Part shown: in pieces, positions 1-7,207 of the stretch | How the letters are laid out: each line of letters starts with the position of its first letter | Numbering within the stretch: position 1 is the first letter of the stretch | NCBI GenBank assembly: GCA_938050045.1 | Contig: CALLJS010000010.1 | Location: forward strand, 62,001 to 126,000 | Length of the DNA stretch: 64,000 bases | Reading direction: 5' to 3' | Source: an uncultured Sphingomonadaceae bacterium | GTDB lineage: Bacteria > Pseudomonadota > Alphaproteobacteria > Sphingomonadales > Sphingomonadaceae | Made by a program: the position numbers and the translations under genes | Notes under the pieces: generated by a model | Told to the model about the DNA's origin: nothing | The model's database searches: none | The model's input: only the letters and a program-made list of their open reading frames with translations

Positions 1-108
1 GTTGTGATTGCGATGGGATATATTATTGGAAAAGATATGGCGATTAGAGATAATGAGCGTGATGCTGCGATAAGCTGTAACGATTTAAGAATGGATGAAG
101 AAAAATAA
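1..108 (+). CDS. C-terminal end of an unknown small protein (partial)
   Basis: An open frame runs in from the left edge and gives the last 35 residues of a protein. The visible part begins with a short hydrophobic run (VVIAMGYIIG) and continues with a charged tail ending in DEEK. Its stop codon overlaps an ATG by one base (TAATG at 106-110), the same arrangement seen at the intact pntAB start at 643-647. It was therefore probably the gene directly upstream of pntAB before the DUF559 unit arrived. I do not recognise the family. The hydrophobic run may be the end of a membrane segment, but the true start lies outside the window. Confidence 0.55.
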   Translation, partial: VVIAMGYIIGKDMAIRDNERDAAISCNDLRMDEEK

Positions 109-126
109 TGGACTTACTATCAATAT
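100..126 (+). repeat. Left copy of 27-bp imperfect direct repeat
   Basis: This stretch matches 637-663 at 25 of 27 positions: GAAAAATAATGGACTT, two mismatches, then TATCAATAT. It contains the stop of the upstream gene and an ATG that would begin pntAB. The pair brackets the DUF559/REP unit and looks like a target duplication. Confidence 0.75.
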
Positions 127-140
127 ATCACTCTCAAATT

Positions 141-184
141 CCTCCCCTGCAAGGGGAGGGGGACCGCGCAGCGGTGGTGGGGTG
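141..184. repeat. REP-like palindromic block, left arm
   Basis: It contains the hairpin CCTCCCCT-GCA-AGGGGAGG (141-159), then ACCGC-GCA-GCGGT (163-175), then GGTGGGGTG. Read on the minus strand it aligns with the block at 221-268, so the two form a long imperfect inverted repeat. The GC richness contrasts sharply with the AT-rich surroundings. Confidence 0.75.
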
Positions 185-220
185 TTTGCATTGATAACAT
201 TGCATAATCTTATGAGGCTA

Positions 221-268
221 CACCCCTCCGACAGCCTTGCAGGCTGCCACCTCCCCTTAAAAGGGAGA
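221..268. repeat. REP-like palindromic block, right arm
   Basis: It reads CACCCCTCC, then the hairpin CAGCCT-TGC-AGGCTG (232-246), then CCTCCCCTTAAAAGGGAG (250-267) with a CTCCC/GGGAG stem. It is the inverted partner of 141-184 and ends nine bases before the start codon of the DUF559 gene. Confidence 0.75.
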
Positions 269-276
269 ATGTAAAT

Positions 277-645
277 ATGTTGCAAGGGGATATTGGTGTT
301 GCTCATCGAGCAAAGCGGCTCAGAAAAGAGATGACGTTGCCAGAGAATATGCTCTGGAAGTATTTAAGAGGCAATCCCAGTGGAATTAAGTTTCGCAGAC
401 AGCATCCATCTGGGCCTTATGTTGCAGATTTTTATTGCCATAAAGCCAGATTGATTATTGAAGTTGACGGAATAGTGCATGACATGAGCAATAATCCAGC
501 AAGAGATACAAAGCGAGATGCATGGTTTGCGGAGCGCAATATAGAAGTGATGAGAATTAAAGCATTAGATGTAATGAGAGATGCGATGAATATAAGTCAA
601 TCAATTATAGACTATGCCAAAGATAAGATAGCTAAGGAAAAATAA
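277..645 (+). CDS. DUF559 endonuclease-domain protein (Vsr/PD-(D/E)XK-like)
   Basis: The 122-residue protein has the DUF559 layout: a basic helix with LPENMLWKYLR (about 21-31), FRRQHPSGPYVADFYC (39-54), then LIIEVDG (59-65). Asp51, Glu62 and Asp64 are the likely PD-(D/E)XK-type metal ligands. DUF559 is related to very-short-patch-repair nucleases; actual substrates are poorly known. The start at 277 lies just after the right REP arm, and Met19 (331) is an alternative. The final codons and stop lie in the right 27-bp repeat, so the C terminus (KEK) comes from the duplicated junction and resembles the upstream gene's end (EEK). Its stop overlaps the pntAB start as TAATG. Confidence 0.85.
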   Translation: MLQGDIGVAHRAKRLRKEMTLPENMLWKYLRGNPSGIKFRRQHPSGPYVADFYCHKARLIIEVDGIVHDMSNNPARDTKRDAWFAERNIEVMRIKALDVMRDAMNISQSIIDYAKDKIAKEK

Positions 646-663
646 TGGACTTTATATCAATAT
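637..663 (+). repeat. Right copy of 27-bp imperfect direct repeat
   Basis: Partner of 100-126. This copy supplies the stop codon of the DUF559 gene and the functional ATG of pntAB. Confidence 0.75.
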
Positions 664-929
664 TATCAATTTTTGTGATGGCCTGTTTTGTTGGTTATTA
701 TGTGGTTTGGTCGGTTACGCCCGCGCTGCATACGCCGCTCATGGCGGTTACTAACGCGATTAGTTCGGTCATCATTGTGGGTGCATTAATCGCTGCTGCT
801 GCCTCGGGCAGTCCTGCCGCAAAATGGCTCGGTCTTATTGGAGTTGTCCTTGCGAGCGTCAATATTTTCGGCGGTTTTGCTGTGACGGAACGTATGCTGG
901 CCATGTATAAGAAAAAGGAGAAGAAATGA
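645..929 (+). CDS. pntAB: NAD(P) transhydrogenase, small membrane subunit PntAB
   Basis: The 94-residue membrane protein has three hydrophobic segments (about 4-25, 33-55, 60-80) and the sequence TPALHTPLMAVTNAISSVI, typical of the membrane part of the alpha subunit in three-subunit transhydrogenases. With PntAA (outside the window) and PntB it forms the inner-membrane complex that couples proton re-entry to hydride transfer from NADH to NADP+. The start overlaps the DUF559 stop by one base, and its own TGA overlaps the pntB start as ATGA, so translation is probably coupled along the operon. The start codon lies inside the right direct repeat of the inserted unit. Confidence 0.93.
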   Translation: MDFISILSIFVMACFVGYYVVWSVTPALHTPLMAVTNAISSVIIVGALIAAAASGSPAAKWLGLIGVVLASVNIFGGFAVTERMLAMYKKKEKK

Positions 930-2455
930 TGCGCGTTTCTTCGATGATGAAAAAATTAAAACTATCCAGCACCATCACAAAAATAGCAATGTTTGCCGCT
1001 GTTTTGATGGGCTCTGCATTAGTACCAGCTTATGCCGCAGGTGATGGAGCGTCGGTAAATCCCTATGTGGCACTCGCTTATTTAATAGCGGGTATATTGT
1101 TCATATTGGCTTTGCGCGGATTATCATCCCCAGAAACAAGCCGTGCTGGTAACCGCTATGGTATGATCGGCATGCTGATCGCGGTGGTGACGACATTAAT
1201 CACCCATGATGTAGCGAGCCTGCCAGAAATTGGCGTTGCTATCGCCATTGGCGGTATAATCGGTTTCGTAACCGCGCGCAAAATTGCCATGACAGATATG
1301 CCGCAGCTCGTGGCCGGATTTCATAGCCTTGTGGGTATGGCTGCCGTTTTGGTTGGAGTAGCGGCTTATATGAACCCAGGGGCTTTTGATATTTTGGATG
1401 CACAAAATGAGATTTTCACGGTTAGCCGTATCGAATTGGGCCTTGGTGTTGCCATTGGTGCAATAACATTCTCTGGCAGCGTTATCGCTTTCTTGAAACT
1501 TAACGGCAATATGTCGGGCAGCCCGATTATGCTTCCGATGCGCCATGTTTTAAACTTAGGCACTTTGATTGCGATTATCGGTCTAACGGCTTATTTTTCT
1601 ATCATGCCGACGGCTGAATCAATGACCGTCTTTTGGACCATATTGGCTTTGTCATTCATAATCGGTTTCTTGCTTATCATTCCAATTGGCGGTGCGGATA
1701 TGCCCGTTGTGGTATCGATGCTCAATAGCTATTCTGGTTGGGCTGCGGCGGCTATGGGCTTTACGCTAGGCAATACAGCGATGATTATCACAGGGGCCTT
1801 GGTGGGGTCATCGGGTGCTATTTTATCCTATATTATGTGTAAGGCTATGAACCGCAGCTTCATCAGCGTGATTGCGGGCGGCTTTGGAGCAGAAGATAGC
1901 GGCGGTGAAAAAGGCGAGAAGATTGATCGTCCTTGGAAACGCGGCAGTGCTGAAGATGCAGCCTATATGATGAAACAAGCCGAAAATATCATCATCGTTC
2001 CGGGCTATGGTATGGCCGTTGCGCAAGCGCAGCACGTCTTGCGCGAGATGTGCGAAGCTTTGAAAGAAGAAGGCGTTGGTATTAAATTTGCTATCCACCC
2101 TGTGGCGGGCCGCATGCCAGGGCATATGAATGTTTTGTTGGCAGAGGCTAATGTCCCTTATGATGAAGTGTTTGAGCTGGAGGATATTAACAGCGAATTT
2201 TCGCAAGCCGATGTCGCCTTTATCATTGGTGCGAATGATGTTGTCAATCCTGCGGCAAAAACCGATAAAGGCTCACCAATATATGGCATGCCTGTATTTG
2301 ACGTTGATAAAGCCAAACAAATATTTTTTATCAAACGTTCTATGGGCGGTGTTGGCTATGCGGGCGTAGATAATGAAGTATTTTATATGGATCAAACCAT
2401 GATGCTTTTATCTGATGCTAAAAAAATGTGCGAGGAAATCACCAAAGCATTATAG
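926..2455 (+). CDS. pntB: NAD(P) transhydrogenase subunit beta
   Basis: The 509-residue protein has many membrane helices from about residue 46 to 310, then the soluble NADP(H)-binding domain from about 354. Visible motifs are the nucleotide fold GYGMAVAQAQ (from about 360), GANDVVNP (about 435-442) and IKRSMGGVGYAG (from about 468). An AAGGAG at 915-920 supports the ATG at 926. Unusual is an N-terminal extension that looks like a cleavable signal peptide: MKKLKLSS, a hydrophobic core, then VPAYA-AG near residues 34-39, placed before the normal start of the family (NPYVALAYL). Whether it is cleaved cannot be told from sequence. Confidence 0.96.
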   Translation: MMRVSSMMKKLKLSSTITKIAMFAAVLMGSALVPAYAAGDGASVNPYVALAYLIAGILFILALRGLSSPETSRAGNRYGMIGMLIAVVTTLITHDVASLPEIGVAIAIGGIIGFVTARKIAMTDMPQLVAGFHSLVGMAAVLVGVAAYMNPGAFDILDAQNEIFTVSRIELGLGVAIGAITFSGSVIAFLKLNGNMSGSPIMLPMRHVLNLGTLIAIIGLTAYFSIMPTAESMTVFWTILALSFIIGFLLIIPIGGADMPVVVSMLNSYSGWAAAAMGFTLGNTAMIITGALVGSSGAILSYIMCKAMNRSFISVIAGGFGAEDSGGEKGEKIDRPWKRGSAEDAAYMMKQAENIIIVPGYGMAVAQAQHVLREMCEALKEEGVGIKFAIHPVAGRMPGHMNVLLAEANVPYDEVFELEDINSEFSQADVAFIIGANDVVNPAAKTDKGSPIYGMPVFDVDKAKQIFFIKRSMGGVGYAGVDNEVFYMDQTMMLLSDAKKMCEEITKAL

Positions 2456-2564
2456 TTACGCCTTGATCTCTGCTGTTCTGATATTGGTTATTTTGAACAA
2501 TTCATATTGTGGCCATATTAGCAGGACCATAGAGCTATGACACAATCTTCTTGCTGGAGTTACT

Positions 2565-3263
2565 ATGCAAAAAATGGGTTTAATTGGCGGAATGAGCTGG
2601 GCCTCGACCGAGCTTTACTATCGCTATATTAATAAAAAGATTCAGAAAAGCAGAGGCGGTATGTGCAGTGCCCCTATATTGATGGAAAGCCTTAATTTCT
2701 GTGATTTATCGAGACTGCGGAGCGATGAAGATTGGGGGCGTGTAAGTAAAACTTTGCTGGCTTCTGCTCGGCGGTTAGAAAGAGCAGGAGCAAAATCAAT
2801 CGCAATTTGTGCCAATAGTATGCACCGCGTTGCAGATCAAATAAGCGAGGGTGTCGATATTCCCTTAATCCATATTGCCGATGTTATCGGCGAGCGTTTG
2901 AAACGCGATAATATAAAAAAAGCAGCTTTGCTTGGCACGCGCAATGTGACAACAGAAAATTGGTATCGCCAGCGTTTGGTGAAAAAAGGTATCTCGCTAT
3001 TACCTGCAGACAATAGCCGTGCAACCGAAATTGATCGGATCATTTATGAGGAATTGATGGTTGGCAAAGTAAGCCGCGATTCAGAACGGACGCTAAAAAC
3101 ATTTATCACCAATATTGATAAAGAAGATGTCGAAGCCATTATATTAGGCTGCACAGAATTGGTTATGGTTGTCGATGCCAAAGCCAATATATTGCCCGTC
3201 TATGATAGTATGGAAATTCATGCGGATGCGATTGTCGATTTTATTTTGGATGATGGGAAATAA
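2565..3263 (+). CDS. Aspartate/glutamate racemase family (YgeA-like amino-acid racemase)
   Basis: The 232-residue protein belongs to the Asp/Glu racemase superfamily, PLP-independent enzymes that use two cysteines. The first is Cys82 in ICANSMH, the second Cys196 in ILGCTEL. The N-terminal GLIGGMSWASTELYYRYIN is characteristic of the YgeA/aspartate racemase group. In that motif CANT is usual, so Ser85 in place of Thr is a mild variation. It is a single gene with a GGAG-type ribosome site before 2565. The substrate could be aspartate or another amino acid; sequence alone does not decide. Confidence 0.85.
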   Translation: MQKMGLIGGMSWASTELYYRYINKKIQKSRGGMCSAPILMESLNFCDLSRLRSDEDWGRVSKTLLASARRLERAGAKSIAICANSMHRVADQISEGVDIPLIHIADVIGERLKRDNIKKAALLGTRNVTTENWYRQRLVKKGISLLPADNSRATEIDRIIYEELMVGKVSRDSERTLKTFITNIDKEDVEAIILGCTELVMVVDAKANILPVYDSMEIHADAIVDFILDDGK

Positions 3264-3332
3264 GCTCTAATTAAAAAATAGTTTGCAAACGTCTCGCTCT
3301 CGTTCAATATGTTAATCGAGGAGTTAAAAACC

Positions 3333-4565
3333 ATGATCCATAAAATTAAAGCCATTTTATTGTGCGGTGCTATGATAGCCGCGACTAGCCTTAATGCCAA
3401 AACTATCGAGGTCACTGCGGGCGCAAATGCCCAAGAAAAATTACAAGAAGCTTTAATTTTGGCGGAAGAAGGCGATATAATTGCTTTATCGGCTGGTAAA
3501 TATATTCTAACCGATGGCTTGTCGTTAGATGTGAATGGCGTCACCATAAAAGGGTTAGGTGAAGATAAAACCATATTAGATTTCACGGACCAGAAAGGAT
3601 CAGGTGAAGGATTATTAGTGACATCAGATGATGTGTTTTTAACTGGCTTTGCCATAGAAAATAGCAAAGGCGATGGTATTAAATCTAAAGGTGCCGATCA
3701 AATAGTCATCTCAAAAGTGCGTGTGGAATGGACAGGCGGGCCTAATCCTGAAAATGGTGCCTATGGTATCTACCCAGTTGAGAGCAAGAATATTCTGGTC
3801 GATGGCGTGCAAGTCTATGGCGCATCTGATGCTGGTATATATGTCGGGCAATCTCAAAATATCATTGTTCGCTATTCGATCGTTAAGCATAATGTGGCGG
3901 GCATAGAAATTGAAAATTGCTATGGCGCGGATGTCTATCAAAATTTAGCGACAGAAAATACGGGTGGTATTTTGGTTTTTGATCTGCCTGATATTCCGCA
4001 GCAAGGCGGCAGAGATGTTCGTGTTTATAATAATTTTGTGCACAATAATAATACAGCAAATTTTGCGCCAGAAGGTAATATTGTTGGTTCGGTTCCAGCG
4101 GGTTCGGGTGTGATGGTAATGTCTAGCCGTAATGTGGAAGTGTTTGAAAATATAATAGATGATAATGCGACAGCCAATATATTGGTGGTAGGCTATCCTA
4201 ATCAAACGCAGGATAAAAACTATAATCCAAGAGCCATAGATATTCGAATATTTGCCAATCGGCATGGTAAAGCGGGGTATAAACCAGATTTTCCAGGTGG
4301 CGATTTATTAGCAGCGGCTCTTGGAGGCTCATTAACGCCGATTATTTATGATGGAACGGGCGAGAATATTCAAATATCGGATAAGGTCGGAGCAATATCG
4401 CTCAATATGGCAAAAGCTGGCCGGCCTCTAACCGAAGCACGGCCATCGCCATATCCTAGTGATAGCGAATTTGAAGGACAGAAATTGCAACCAATTATAT
4501 TACCAGCGGTTATGGAGGATAAAATATTCTCGGTTCTATCGAAAGATGAGCTGCCCGCTAAATGA
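3333..4565 (+). CDS. Exported parallel beta-helix protein (SO2929/TIGR03805-like)
   Basis: I place the start at ATG 3333 because GAGGAG lies at 3318-3323 and the translation then opens with a clean signal peptide (MIHKIKAILLCGAMIAATSLNA); an ATG at 3309 is also in frame. The 410-residue product shows repeated short strands with N-, G- and V-rich turns (for example GVTIKGLGEDKTILDF, SKNILVDGVQVYGASDAGIYVG, SQNIIVRYSIVKHNVAGIEIEN), the pattern of right-handed parallel beta-helices (CASH/PbH1 repeats). Its stop overlaps the next gene, a diheme cytochrome c, as ATGA. This pairing matches the SO2929/SO2930 families, whose function I do not know to be established. It probably acts in the periplasm or outside the cell. 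Confidence 0.82.
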   Translation: MIHKIKAILLCGAMIAATSLNAKTIEVTAGANAQEKLQEALILAEEGDIIALSAGKYILTDGLSLDVNGVTIKGLGEDKTILDFTDQKGSGEGLLVTSDDVFLTGFAIENSKGDGIKSKGADQIVISKVRVEWTGGPNPENGAYGIYPVESKNILVDGVQVYGASDAGIYVGQSQNIIVRYSIVKHNVAGIEIENCYGADVYQNLATENTGGILVFDLPDIPQQGGRDVRVYNNFVHNNNTANFAPEGNIVGSVPAGSGVMVMSSRNVEVFENIIDDNATANILVVGYPNQTQDKNYNPRAIDIRIFANRHGKAGYKPDFPGGDLLAAALGGSLTPIIYDGTGENIQISDKVGAISLNMAKAGRPLTEARPSPYPSDSEFEGQKLQPIILPAVMEDKIFSVLSKDELPAK

Positions 4566-5596
4566 TCCGTAAACCAGCATATCTCTGGGCTCATATAACG
4601 ACAATCACCTCTTTATTGATTGGCATTGTGGGCTTGACCAAGCCTTCTAATGAAGCCATTTTACTAGCCAAATACCCAAAGTCTCTATCCGAATATGGCT
4701 TTCATGACAGGGGTAAGAAGGGTTTTACGCCGCATAAATCATTGATAGCCTATGATTTGAAAACAGCATTATTTTCCGATCACTCAGAAAAATTTCGATA
4801 TATTTATGTGCCCGATGGTCAGGTTGCATCAGTATCGGATAATGGTGTGATTGACTTTCCCGTTGGTAGTGCCATCATCAAAAATTTTGGGTATTTTCAG
4901 GGCAATAAAATGCGCCTCATAGAAACGCGCCTGTTGCTGCGACGAGAGAATGAATGGCTCGCGCTGCCTTATGTATGGAATGAAACCCAAGATGATGCCG
5001 TGCTGAAATTGGCAGGTGCGAGACTATCGGTAAATTTCACGGACCCAAATGGTATAAAGCGCACCACTGATTACGCTGTACCTAATAAAAATCAATGCAA
5101 AGAATGTCATGGCGTGAATGATGGAATTAGCAATAAAGTTATGCCTATTGGCCCTAAAATTCGCAATTTAGCGCAATCTAGTATTGAGAGATTATGGGCT
5201 GCCAATGTTTTGCAACCTCATGGTGCGCCAACGAATGCATCTTGGGATAAGGGTGATAATGGCATAGAGCGCAATGCCCGCGCATATCTGGATATTAATT
5301 GCGCTCATTGCCATAATGCTAGAGGTTCGGCGAGTAATTCGGGTTTATTTTTGGACTATGGACAAAGCACCCCTGTAACCTATGGTATCTATAAACGCCC
5401 AGTAGCTGCGGGTCGGGGCAGTGGTGGATTAGAATTTGCGATTAAGCCTGGTGATGCTGATAATTCTATTATCATCCATCGCATGAAGAGTAATGATGCT
5501 GGTGTTGCGATGCCGCAAATTGGTCGAGCCATAGTAGATGATGAAGGTGTGGCTCTAGTTAGTCAATGGATTAATCAAATAGCTGTCAAGAAATAG
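4562..5596 (+). CDS. SO2930-family diheme c-type cytochrome
   Basis: The 344-residue exported protein has two heme-attachment motifs, CKECH at 179-183 and CAHCH at 247-251. Candidate distal methionines are in NKVMPIGPK (Met194) and GVAMPQIGR (Met317). The N terminus has a hydrophobic export or anchor segment (about 9-25). The long region before the first heme (about 30-170) is typical of the HNE_0200/SO2930 family (TIGR03806). The start overlaps the beta-helix gene by four bases, so the two are almost certainly co-translated. A periplasmic electron-transfer role is inferred from the hemes; the substrate is unknown. Confidence 0.88.
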   Translation: MIRKPAYLWAHITTITSLLIGIVGLTKPSNEAILLAKYPKSLSEYGFHDRGKKGFTPHKSLIAYDLKTALFSDHSEKFRYIYVPDGQVASVSDNGVIDFPVGSAIIKNFGYFQGNKMRLIETRLLLRRENEWLALPYVWNETQDDAVLKLAGARLSVNFTDPNGIKRTTDYAVPNKNQCKECHGVNDGISNKVMPIGPKIRNLAQSSIERLWAANVLQPHGAPTNASWDKGDNGIERNARAYLDINCAHCHNARGSASNSGLFLDYGQSTPVTYGIYKRPVAAGRGSGGLEFAIKPGDADNSIIIHRMKSNDAGVAMPQIGRAIVDDEGVALVSQWINQIAVKK

Positions 5597-5669
5597 TGTA
5601 ATATTAGAGGTAATAGTCGTTAATTTTCAAAAATATTAACCGTTCTAAATAATATATTTGGAGGGTATA

Positions 5670-5942
5670 ATGACTATCTCAAACAAGTTGCATGGGAAAT
5701 TATTGGTTCGTCGCGGACATTTGGAATATTGTCTACGCCGCGATGATATGGAAACAATTTACGTCGCCTATTGCCGTTTCAGAGATACGATTGTTGAAGT
5801 CGGTCATCATAAATATTGGAAAAAACACCCAGAAGATCTCCGCAAATATATGATTTTACTAAATGATTGCGAGACAAAGATGCGCATCTATGGAGCCAAT
5901 ATTACGGGTGTAGCGCCATCATTATCCGCAAAAACATCCTGA
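5670..5942 (+). CDS. Small hypothetical protein
   Basis: An ATG at 5670 follows TTGGAGGG (5658-5664), a strong ribosome site, giving 90 residues. The product is rich in His, Arg, Tyr and Cys (LRRDDMETIYVAYCRFRDTI, VGHHKYWKKHPEDLRKYM) with no signal peptide or membrane segment, so it is probably cytoplasmic and mainly helical. I do not recognise a family. It lies 73 bases after the cytochrome gene and ends nine bases before the converging DUF2147 gene. The strong ribosome site is the main support for it being real. Confidence 0.65.
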   Translation: MTISNKLHGKLLVRRGHLEYCLRRDDMETIYVAYCRFRDTIVEVGHHKYWKKHPEDLRKYMILLNDCETKMRIYGANITGVAPSLSAKTS

Positions 5943-5951
5943 CCTTATAAT

Positions 5952-6377
5952 TTATTGGGCTGTCCAATGCTGTGTTTGACAAATAAAGAGCACGCAGCCC
6001 TTTACAACCAGACGACCATCCTTGGCTTTATACAGAGCCGATTTATATGTTTTTCCGCTTTTAGGGTCATAAATACGGCCTTTCCACTTATTTCCATCTG
6101 CCTTGAAACCCGTTATAAAATCCAGACCTAATATCGTTCTATTGCGTAAGCTTTTATTGGGGTTCTTACTATCTTTTTGACCAACTCCATTAGGAGGAAT
6201 TATCAAAAATTTAGTAATGCGGCCGCACAAATTATTTCCACATTTTCGGATTGTTACAATAGCATCTTTATCGGCGGTTATCCATTGACCGTTGATCGCA
6301 TCTGGTGCTGCCAAAGCAGGGGCAGGAATAGAAGAAAGCGACATTAGAGCGGATAATATCAATATTTTCTTGCGCAT
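5952..6377 (-). CDS. DUF2147 domain exported protein
   Basis: The 141-residue protein starts with a signal peptide (MRKKILILSALMSLSSIPAPALA). The mature part opens with the DUF2147 signature: INGQWITADKDAIVTIRKCG followed by NLCGRITKF, then GLDFITGFK and WKGRIYDPKSGKTY. It carries several cysteines (CG, LCG, KGCVLFICQ). DUF2147 proteins are small exported beta-rich proteins of unknown function, common in alphaproteobacteria. It converges with the small gene ending at 5942 and is divergent from the GST gene at 6545. Confidence 0.88.
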   Translation of the reverse strand: MRKKILILSALMSLSSIPAPALAAPDAINGQWITADKDAIVTIRKCGNNLCGRITKFLIIPPNGVGQKDSKNPNKSLRNRTILGLDFITGFKADGNKWKGRIYDPKSGKTYKSALYKAKDGRLVVKGCVLFICQTQHWTAQ

Positions 6378-6544
6378 AAATACTCCAAATAAAGGTTAGA
6401 TAGCTGAGATATAGCTGGAGAGATGTACCTAAGCAAAATAATATTACTTTTATTCCATATTGTTTCAAATACCGTAATCATGATAAAAATCTCAATGACT
6501 AATTTATGGGTTTGTAAACATAAAATGCCCTGCTAATGGAAAGT

Positions 6545-7168
6545 ATGAGTGATATTATTTTATATGATTATTGGCGCAGCTCGGCTGCTTACCGCGTCAG
6601 AATAGCCCTAAATTTGAAAAAAATAAACTATAAGTCAATCTCTATTGATATTGCGCATGGCGATCAAAAAAAGCAGTCATATCTTACTAAAAATCCCCAA
6701 GGTTTGGTTCCAATGCTTTTAATCGATGGGCATGAGCTTAATCAATCAATGGCTATTATCGATTATTTAGATAGAGATAATAGTGAATTTTATCCCATCG
6801 ATGCGGCTGCTCGAGCCAAAATATTTGCCCAAGCGATGATTATTGCCGCCGATATTCATCCGCTGAATAATTTGCGGATATTAAAATATTTGCGCAGCGA
6901 ATTATCCCAAGATGATGTAGGCATCTCTGCTTGGTATCATCGTTGGATCATAGATGGCTTCAAAGCATTAGAGACCTATGCGCCAAACGATGGTTATTTT
7001 GGAGGCGATAATCCCAATATCATCGATATTTGCTTGATACCGCAAATTTATAACGCGCGGCGATTTGAAACCCCTTTGGAAGATTTTCCTAAATTAGGGG
7101 CTATTGATGCGCGTTGCAACGCGCTTGATGCTTTTCAAAAATCTATCCCAGAGAATGTTAAGCCTTAA
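6545..7168 (+). CDS. maiA: Maleylacetoacetate isomerase / zeta-class glutathione transferase
   Basis: The 207-residue GST has the zeta-class active-site segment SSAAYRVRIAL (about 11-21 from the chosen start) and the glutathione-binding NPQGLVPML and QSMAIIDYLD in the N-terminal thioredoxin-like domain; the rest is the helical C-terminal domain. The family isomerises maleylacetoacetate to fumarylacetoacetate using glutathione. I prefer ATG 6545 (MSDIILYDYW) over the in-frame ATG at 6536 by family comparison; neither has a strong ribosome site. The other tyrosine-degradation genes (hmgA, fahA) are not nearby, so a different isomerase or GST role remains possible. Confidence 0.85.
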   Translation: MSDIILYDYWRSSAAYRVRIALNLKKINYKSISIDIAHGDQKKQSYLTKNPQGLVPMLLIDGHELNQSMAIIDYLDRDNSEFYPIDAAARAKIFAQAMIIAADIHPLNNLRILKYLRSELSQDDVGISAWYHRWIIDGFKALETYAPNDGYFGGDNPNIIDICLIPQIYNARRFETPLEDFPKLGAIDARCNALDAFQKSIPENVKP

Positions 7169-7207
7169 ATATTTCTCTCTCAAATTTTATATTTATTGGA
7201 AAATACC

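Larger units (their letters stand above)
127..636 (+). mobile_element. REP-like/DUF559 unit inserted at the pntAB start
   Basis: About 510 bp between two imperfect 27-bp direct repeats holds a pair of inverted palindromic blocks (141-184 and 221-268) followed by a DUF559 nuclease gene. C/G-rich palindromes of this style next to DUF559 genes are, to my knowledge, common in alphaproteobacterial genomes. The position between the start of pntAB and a second copy of that start, plus the direct repeats, is seen in the sequence. The interpretation as a mobilised unit is inference. No transposase gene or classical terminal inverted repeat is present. Confidence 0.5.
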
